A DNA stretch of 10,403 nucleotides from an uncultured Rubrobacteraceae bacterium. GTDB taxonomy: Bacteria; Actinomycetota; Rubrobacteria; Rubrobacterales; Rubrobacteraceae. The notes below the pieces were generated by a model that was not told the DNA's origin, made no database searches, and worked only from the letters and a program-made list of their open reading frames with translations. The stretch's first letter is position 1. Each line of letters begins with the position of its first letter. A program made the translations under genes and the position numbers. This document shows, piece by piece, positions 5,808-10,403 of this stretch. The DNA lies in contig CADCUW010000572.1 of the NCBI GenBank assembly GCA_902805985.1, forward strand, positions 1 to 10,403, in the 5' to 3' direction.

Positions 5808-6704
5808 TCAGGAGACGATCTCGAGCGGCCCCTCGTCGATGCCGACTACCCGTCCGTGGCTGGCGAGGGTATCCCCGTAGAACCTCCGCCACAGTTCGGG
5901 GGCGCCGGGGTCCAAACGGGCGATGCTGGCGGCGCCGAAGCGGCGGGAGAGCCTCATCCCGTCCGGGCCGTAGACGTGGCCGGGGGTGCCGAAGCGGGCC
6001 TCGGGGTAGACGCCCAGCTGGTTGGCGCTGGCCAGGTGTATGCCGGAGTCCAGGGCGCGGGCGGCGCAGGAGAGGCCGTACTGGGGTCCCCAGGGCTCGC
6101 GCCAGGCGGCGGGCGCCAGGACGAGCTCTGCGCCCCCGACCGCCGCCTCTCGGGCCACTTCTGGAAATCCGAGGTCCCAACATATAGACAACGCGACCCG
6201 CAGGCCGCCGGCCTCGACGACGGGCAGATCGGCGCCGGCCGCAAACACGCGGTACTCCGGTGTGGTCTCGACGAGGTTGCGCTTCCGGTAGGTGGCGAGG
6301 ACGCCGCCGGGACCAACGAGGTTGGCGCTGTTAAAGACCCCGGCGGCCGACCACTCGGGGAACCCGTAGGCGATAAAGATGCCGAGGTCCCGGGCCAGAC
6401 CGGCGAAGAACCGGGCGCTCTCGCCGAAGTCCGCATCCTCGGCGTGGTGGTGGACGGAGCCGAGGTCCGAGTAAGCGCAGGTGAACAGCTCGGGAAGCAC
6501 CACGTACCGCAGCGCGGGGTCCCGCCGGCACAACCTCCTGATGGCCCGGCCGGCGAGACGGAGGTTGTCCCCCACCTCGCCCGGCGCCGGGCGCAGGTTC
6601 AGAGCCGCGATGGACGAGGGGAGGCGCGGCGGCCCGCCGTGCTCCTCGACGCCCGGGAAGTCGCCCCGTATCACCTCCGCCAATGTCGCCTCCTCTCGAT
6701 CCAT
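5808..6704 (-). CDS. Nitrilase-superfamily carbon-nitrogen hydrolase
   Basis: 298 residues from ATG 6704, a usual length. The catalytic Glu-Lys-Cys triad of the superfamily is complete: Glu72 in VVLPELF, Lys141 in TYRKRNL and Cys175 in SICWDLGFPE. The second glutamate of this fold is probably Glu150 (TTPEYRVF). These enzymes hydrolyse amides, nitriles or N-carbamoyl compounds through a Cys thioester. The CWD after the nucleophile resembles amidase and N-carbamoylputrescine-amidase branches more than true nitrilases, but the substrate is not settled. It is cytoplasmic, with no signal peptide. The start is uncertain: ATG 6704 lacks a ribosome site, while an in-frame TTG at 6683 has AGAGGAGG 5 nt upstream and would give 291 residues. 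A more distant ATG at 6737 overlaps the likely -10 box. It is divergent from asnB; a shared role in amide nitrogen is only a guess. Confidence 0.9.
   Translation of the reverse strand: MDREEATLAEVIRGDFPGVEEHGGPPRLPSSIAALNLRPAPGEVGDNLRLAGRAIRRLCRRDPALRYVVLPELFTCAYSDLGSVHHHAEDADFGESARFFAGLARDLGIFIAYGFPEWSAAGVFNSANLVGPGGVLATYRKRNLVETTPEYRVFAAGADLPVVEAGGLRVALSICWDLGFPEVAREAAVGGAELVLAPAAWREPWGPQYGLSCAARALDSGIHLASANQLGVYPEARFGTPGHVYGPDGMRLSRRFGAASIARLDPGAPELWRRFYGDTLASHGRVVGIDEGPLEIVS
6689..6696 (-). promoter_or_regulatory. Shine-Dalgarno site favouring a TTG start for the nitrilase
   Basis: AGAGGAGG, 5 nt before the in-frame TTG at 6683-6681. It falls inside the reading frame if ATG 6704 is used, so it argues for the shorter protein. 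Confidence 0.45.
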
Positions 6705-6735
6705 GTCCGACCCGCATGTCGGGTGTCTCCTCGGC

Positions 6736-6741
6736 ATTCTA
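6736..6741 (-). promoter_or_regulatory. Candidate -10 box of the nitrilase gene
   Basis: TAGAAT on the minus strand. Transcription would start near 6729, leaving a 25-46-nt leader to the two candidate starts. The -35 position is GC-rich and poor (TACCGT at 6764-6759). Confidence 0.45.
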
Positions 6742-6763
6742 ACCGTGGCGGGCCGTCCACGGT
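6742..6763. promoter_or_regulatory. 22-bp dyad next to the nitrilase -10 box, likely operator
   Basis: ACCGTGG (6742-6748) and CCACGGT (6757-6763) are perfect inverted arms around 8 nt whose four central bases (GGCC) are also symmetric, so 18 of 22 positions fit a dyad. It fills the spacer between the -10 and the -35 position of the nitrilase promoter, a classic place for a repressor or a MerR-like activator. The regulator is not in the window. Confidence 0.5.
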
Positions 6764-6822
6764 ATCGGCCGAAAGGCGGAGAATACACGGGCCGGGAACA
6801 CTTTGCGTTATCCAGCCGTAGC

Positions 6823-6851
6823 ATGACAACCTCCACGCCCGCGGGTAGTAT
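6823..6851 (+). promoter_or_regulatory. Sigma-70 type promoter of asnB
   Basis: ATGACA (6823-6828), a 17-bp spacer and TAGTAT (6846-6851). Five of six bases match the -35 consensus and four of six the -10. Transcription would start near 6858, giving a leader of about 30 nt with GGAGTGAG as the ribosome site before GTG 6888. Confidence 0.6.
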
Positions 6852-6887
6852 TTGCCTCGACCGGAGACCAGAGGCTCGGAGTGAGAC

Positions 6888-8423
6888 GTGTGCGGGATCG
6901 TTGGTGGATACGGCAGCATGGAACCTGAAGTTGCGCGGCGTATGATGGGCCGTATAGCCCATCGCGGCCCCGACGACGACGGCCTCGTCCGGGTCGCGGG
7001 CAACACCCTGGGCCACCGGCGCCTCTCCATCGTGGACGTCGAGGGCGGCAAACAGCCGCTCGCGACGCCGGATAACGCCCTCCACCTCGTCGGGAACGGC
7101 GAGGTGTACAACCACGAAGAGGTCCTAGAGACGCTCGAGGACCGGGCCATGACCACCCGCTCGGACAACGAGGTCGCCTTGCGCCTCGTCGCCGAGCGCG
7201 GACCCGACGCCCTCGCCGAGCTGCTCGGCATGTACGCCTTCCTGATGGCGGACGAGGACGGGGGCTTTATCGCGGCCCGCGACCCCGTCGGCATCAAGCC
7301 GCTCTACTGGGCGCGCGAGGAGGCCGACGGGCCCATCTTCTTTGCCTCTGAGATGCGGGCCTTCGACGAGGGCCTGCAACCGTTCGTCGAGTCCTTCCCC
7401 CCTGGACATTACTGGACCCCCGAGGGCGGGCTGGTGCGCTTCGGCCGCGCCGTGCCGTCGGACGACGACCTGGAGCCCTTCGACGGTCCCTCGGAGCCCG
7501 GCGCCCCCATCCCGGACGCCATACTCGACGAGGTCAGGGGCAGGCTCATCAGGACCGTGGAGCGGCAGATGATGGGCGACGTTCCCGTCGGGGTCTTTCT
7601 CTCCGGCGGCCTTGACTCCAGCCTCGTCGCCGCCATCGCCGCCCGCTGGTACGAGAGGCGCGGCGAGAAGCTCAAGACCTTCGCCGTGGGCCTCGCGGAC
7701 TCGCCGGACCTGCTGGCGGCCCGGGCCGTCGCCGAGCACCTCGGCACCGAGCATCACGAGAGCGTCTACACGCAAGAAGACGCCCTGAACGTCCTGCCCG
7801 AGGTCGTCCGGACCATCGAGAGCTTCGACCCGTCGCTCGTCAGGAGCGCGGTGCCGAACTTTATCCTCGCCGAGTTCACGGCGAAGCACGTCAAGGTTGT
7901 CCTCACGGGCGAGGGCGCGGACGAGATCTTCGCGGGCTACGAGTACCTGGAGGATTTCCGGACGGAAAGAGACCTCCACACCGAGCTCGTCCGGACCATC
8001 GAGGGGCTCCACGACCTGAACCTGCAGAGGGCCGACCGCGTCACGATGGCCCACGGGCTCGAAGCGCGGGTGCCTTTCCTTGAGCTAGATATGATCTCGC
8101 TCGGGCTCTCCCTCCCCGCCGGTTGGAAGCTCGCGGGCGAGGACCAGCCGGAGAAGCGCCTCCTTCGCCAGGCCTTCGAAGGCTGGCTGCCGGACGACTT
8201 TCTCTGGCGCAAGAAGGCCCAGTTCGGCGACGGCTCAGGGGCGGCCTCCGTTCTGCAAGACCGGATGGAGGCCTCCGTCACCGAGGAGGAGTTCGAGCGC
8301 GAGCGTTACGAGGTCGAGCCGCCGCTGCGCACCCGCGAGGAGGTAGCGTACTACCGCATCTTCGCCGAAGAGCTCGGCGAGATCCGGCCCCGGCGCACGA
8401 TCAGCCGCTTCGCGACGGCTTGA
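6888..8423 (+). CDS. asnB: Glutamine-hydrolysing asparagine synthetase
   Basis: 511 residues. The enzyme makes asparagine from aspartate, ATP and glutamine in the cytoplasm. The N-terminal class II glutamine amidotransferase domain (about 2-190) has the nucleophile Cys2 exposed after Met removal (MCGIVGG), HRGPDDDG (25-32), HRRLSIVD (43-50), NGEVYN (70-75) and SDNE (92-95). The synthetase domain (about 210-500) has the ATP-pyrophosphatase P-loop SGGLDSS (239-245), GEGADE (341-346), GLEARVPFL (390-398) and WRKKAQFGDGSG (440-451). All key residues are present, so it should be active with glutamine. It is about 40 residues shorter at the C-terminus than E. coli AsnB; the missing tail is outside the conserved core. 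The GTG start is fixed by the need for Cys at position 2 and by a ribosome site 3-9 nt upstream. It stands alone on its strand and is divergent from a C-N hydrolase gene. Confidence 0.96.
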   Translation: MCGIVGGYGSMEPEVARRMMGRIAHRGPDDDGLVRVAGNTLGHRRLSIVDVEGGKQPLATPDNALHLVGNGEVYNHEEVLETLEDRAMTTRSDNEVALRLVAERGPDALAELLGMYAFLMADEDGGFIAARDPVGIKPLYWAREEADGPIFFASEMRAFDEGLQPFVESFPPGHYWTPEGGLVRFGRAVPSDDDLEPFDGPSEPGAPIPDAILDEVRGRLIRTVERQMMGDVPVGVFLSGGLDSSLVAAIAARWYERRGEKLKTFAVGLADSPDLLAARAVAEHLGTEHHESVYTQEDALNVLPEVVRTIESFDPSLVRSAVPNFILAEFTAKHVKVVLTGEGADEIFAGYEYLEDFRTERDLHTELVRTIEGLHDLNLQRADRVTMAHGLEARVPFLELDMISLGLSLPAGWKLAGEDQPEKRLLRQAFEGWLPDDFLWRKKAQFGDGSGAASVLQDRMEASVTEEEFERERYEVEPPLRTREEVAYYRIFAEELGEIRPRRTISRFATA

Positions 8424-8478
8424 ACCGGCGTCTGTCGCCGGCCGCCGGGACGAACGCCTGCCCGTAAAGCCGCCGCTA

Positions 8479-8501
8479 GAAGCCTGCCAAAGCGGGGCTT
8501 C
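8479..8501 (+). terminator. Hairpin downstream of asnB
   Basis: GAAGCC (8479-8484) pairs with GGCTTC (8496-8501) around an 11-nt loop, 55 nt past the asnB stop. No T run follows, so it would be a non-canonical terminator or a 3' end stabiliser. Confidence 0.35.
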
Positions 8502-8512
8502 CGCGGCCCCTC

Positions 8513-8548
8513 CGGTCCCCGGGGGCCGGACCGTCGATGCCCGGGGAC
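8513..8548. terminator. GC-rich nested inverted repeats between asnB and the transporter gene
   Basis: GTCCCCGGG (8515-8523) and CCCGGGGAC (8540-8548) form a perfect 9-bp stem with a 16-nt loop. An alternative stem, CGGTCC/GGACCG (8513-8518 with 8528-8533), competes with it. The site lies in the convergent gap, 29 nt beyond the transporter stop codon, and can serve both directions. No T run is present. Confidence 0.45.
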
Positions 8549-8577
8549 GAAGCCGGGGCGCCAGCCCGAGGGTTGCG

Positions 8578-10293
8578 TCACGTGCCGGGTTTTTCGGGGT
8601 CCTGGGGGTCGTCTGCGGGTGTTGGCTGGCGGTCCGCCATTCGGACGTGCCGCAGCCTCCGGGGCCGGGGGTGCATGATCTCCTGCATCTGCCGCATCTC
8701 GACCTGGCGGTCGTAGGCCATGGCCTCCTGCAGTTGCCGGCGTTCCTCGCGGAAGTCGGTCTTCAGGGTCTTGTAGAGGCCGTAGCACATGGGGACCATC
8801 AGGATGCCGAACGGGGTGGCGGCGAGGATGGCCCCGTTCGTGAGCCCGCTCAGGGCGTCGGCCCCGCCGCCCCCGGCGAGTAGCAGGGCCGCGGCGAGGG
8901 CCGCCATGATGACGCCCCAGGTGAGCTTGATGCTCGTCTTCGGGTTGAGGACGCCGCCCGCCGACATGCTGCCGAGGACTATCGTACCCGCGTCCGCGCC
9001 CGCGACAAAGAAGATAAAGATCAGGAAGAGCGCCAGGAGAGAGGTGAGCAGGGCGAGCGGGTACTGGCCGAGGAACTCGAAGAGCGCCACGGCGGCGCCC
9101 TCGTTGGCGACCGCCTCACCGAGGTTGCCGTTCGTCCGCCTGTCGAGCTGGATGCCGGCCGCCCCGAAGACGGAGAACCAGATCATGCTGAAGAGGCTCG
9201 GCCCGACGAGCACCCCGACGATGAACTCTCTGATGGTGCGGCCTCTAGAGATGCGGGCGATAAAGGCGCCAACGTAGGGGCCCCAGGCGATCCAGGTCGC
9301 CCAGAAGAAGATCGTCCAGCTCCCGAGCCACTCGGCCTCGCCCGCGTCGAAGGCGCTCATCCTGAAGCTCTGGGGTACGAGGTTCGCCAGGTACACGCCG
9401 AGCTCCTGGGTGAAAGTGTTGAGCTGCAGGATCGTGGGCCCGACGACGAGGAAGTAGACGAGCAGGAGGAACGCCAGGTACATGCTCGCCTGGCTAAGAA
9501 TGTTGACGCCCTTGTCGATGGGGGTCGAGGCCGAGAGCATGTAGGCGACCGCCGTCACGAGGATGATGACCATCATCATGCCGATCCCGTCGGGGAGGCC
9601 GAAGACGGCGTTGAGCCCGGCGGCGATCTGGAGCGTGCCGAGACCCAAAGAGACGGCGACGCCGAAGAGCGTCGCCAGGATCGCCAGGATGTCTATGGCG
9701 TTACCGACGGGTCCGTCCACGCGGTCGCCGAGGAGCGGGCGGAAGACCGTGCTGATCTGGAGGTTCGACATCCCCCTGCGGTAGCTGAAGTACGCGACGG
9801 CGATGCCGATGGTGGCGTACATCGCCCACGGGTGCAAACACCAGTGGAAGAACGCGGTCTGCAGGGCCAGGGTGGCGGCCTCCGGCGTGCGGGCGTCCGT
9901 GAGGCCTAAGGGCGGGGTGTTGTAGTGGGTGACGGGCTCCGCCACGCCCCAGAAGACGAGGCCTATGCCCATCCCCGCCTGGAAGAGCATGGCGAACCAC
10001 GCGAAGTACCCGAACTCGGGCTCGTCGTCGGGCTGTCCCAGCTTGATCTTCCCGTACCGGCTGAACGCCAGGTAGATGACGAAGACGAGAAAGAACGTGG
10101 TTATGAGCATGTACAGCCATCCGAGGCCGTCCGTGATCCAACCGACCACCGTCCCGAGCGCGCTGGTGAAGTTGCCCGTGAACAGCACCCCCCACAGCAC
10201 GAACGCCCCCGCGATGGCCACCGTTACCCAGAACACGACCCCCAGCCGCTGGGCCTGCTCCCCCCCGCCTCGCGTCTCGGCCCTATCCGTCAT
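8578..10293 (-). CDS. BCCT-family transporter (betaine/choline/carnitine type)
   Basis: 571-residue membrane protein of the BetP/OpuD/CaiT family, which imports trimethylammonium osmolytes such as glycine betaine. About twelve hydrophobic segments run from residue 17 to 507. Family landmarks are AGMGIGLVFWGVAEP (106-120), HPWAMYATIGIAVAYFSYRRG (154-174) and WATWIAWGPYVGAFIARI then SRGRTIREF (331-357). Two departures stand out. The tryptophan-rich motif reads WATW where WAWW is common. The VTSADS-type motif that supplies sodium ligands in BetP reads VAGADAG (430-436). The C-terminal tail (about 511-571) is long, charged and probably cytoplasmic, rich in Arg, Gln and Met, as in osmosensing members. 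I chose ATG 10293, with GGAAGGGGG 9 nt upstream; the longer frame from TTG 10320 has no ribosome site. It appears monocistronic. Substrate and coupling ion are inferred only at family level. Confidence 0.93.
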   Translation of the reverse strand: MTDRAETRGGGEQAQRLGVVFWVTVAIAGAFVLWGVLFTGNFTSALGTVVGWITDGLGWLYMLITTFFLVFVIYLAFSRYGKIKLGQPDDEPEFGYFAWFAMLFQAGMGIGLVFWGVAEPVTHYNTPPLGLTDARTPEAATLALQTAFFHWCLHPWAMYATIGIAVAYFSYRRGMSNLQISTVFRPLLGDRVDGPVGNAIDILAILATLFGVAVSLGLGTLQIAAGLNAVFGLPDGIGMMMVIILVTAVAYMLSASTPIDKGVNILSQASMYLAFLLLVYFLVVGPTILQLNTFTQELGVYLANLVPQSFRMSAFDAGEAEWLGSWTIFFWATWIAWGPYVGAFIARISRGRTIREFIVGVLVGPSLFSMIWFSVFGAAGIQLDRRTNGNLGEAVANEGAAVALFEFLGQYPLALLTSLLALFLIFIFFVAGADAGTIVLGSMSAGGVLNPKTSIKLTWGVIMAALAAALLLAGGGGADALSGLTNGAILAATPFGILMVPMCYGLYKTLKTDFREERRQLQEAMAYDRQVEMRQMQEIMHPRPRRLRHVRMADRQPTPADDPQDPEKPGT

Positions 10294-10302
10294 TCCTCGG
10301 AA

Positions 10303-10311
10303 CCCCCTTCC
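10303..10311 (-). promoter_or_regulatory. Ribosome binding site of the transporter gene
   Basis: GGAAGGGGG, 9 nt before ATG 10293; a second GAGGA directly abuts the ATG and is too close to work well. Beyond it, up to the window end (10312-10403), I see an AT-richer patch with C runs but no promoter I would defend. Confidence 0.5.
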
Positions 10312-10403
10312 GAACGGCAAAAGCCGCGCTAAAGACGAAGGTCACACGTCCCCCCCCGTACGTAACACAACAGACTTAGCAACAACCTAGCATCCTCTTA
10401 CCC

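Noticed and set aside
6705..7115. Long upstream extension of the nitrilase frame into asnB
   Set aside because: It runs through both divergent promoters and the start of asnB, whose start is fixed by its catalytic Cys2.
10350..10357. C8 run upstream of the transporter, and C7 runs at 1-7 and 33-39
   Set aside because: They look like ordinary homopolymers of a GC-rich genome. They could be slippage or sequencing-error sites, but there is no evidence for phase variation.
1..10403. tRNA, rRNA, CRISPR arrays, insertion sequences, phage or toxin-antitoxin genes
   Set aside because: I looked for cloverleaf-type sequence, regularly spaced repeats, transposase motifs and paired small genes and saw none.

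Overview
The window reads as an ordinary chromosomal stretch of a GC-rich, probably actinobacterial genome. The high GC, strong G/C third-position bias, GTG/TTG starts, A/G-rich Shine-Dalgarno sites and the style of the proteins would suit a Rubrobacter-like lineage. That placement is an inference from protein style, not the result of a search. I see no mobile element, phage gene, CRISPR array, tRNA or rRNA.

Layout, left to right: (1) the 5' part of a nudC-type NAD(H) diphosphatase gene (minus strand, running off the left edge). It overlaps by 8 nt the end of (2) a 961-aa FAD plus Fe-S oxidoreductase of the GlcD-GlpC fusion (YdiJ-like) type. (3) A divergent endonuclease/exonuclease/phosphatase (EEP) family gene on the plus strand follows; a very short intergenic region carries -10 boxes that overlap on opposite strands. 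(4) A strong hairpin terminator separates it from a convergent 291-aa RpoD-family sigma factor on the minus strand, which has a textbook promoter and a leader of about 157 nt. (5) A divergent 80-aa two-helix membrane protein is on the plus strand. (6) A nitrilase-superfamily C-N hydrolase is on the minus strand, divergent from (7) asnB, a glutamine-dependent asparagine synthetase, on the plus strand; the shared 183-nt region holds promoter candidates for both and a 22-bp dyad. (8) A BCCT-family osmolyte transporter on the minus strand converges on asnB.

The genes look like separate transcription units rather than one system. Plausible links are redox/NAD metabolism (nudC with the FAD/Fe-S dehydrogenase), amide nitrogen (nitrilase with asnB), and general regulation and osmotic adaptation (sigma factor, BCCT transporter). 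I found no convincing new multigene system. The points most worth checking are regulatory (the overlapping opposed -10 boxes with a possibly leaderless mRNA, the sigma leader, the dyad at the nitrilase promoter) and biochemical (the altered Na2-site and aromatic-box motifs in the BCCT transporter).
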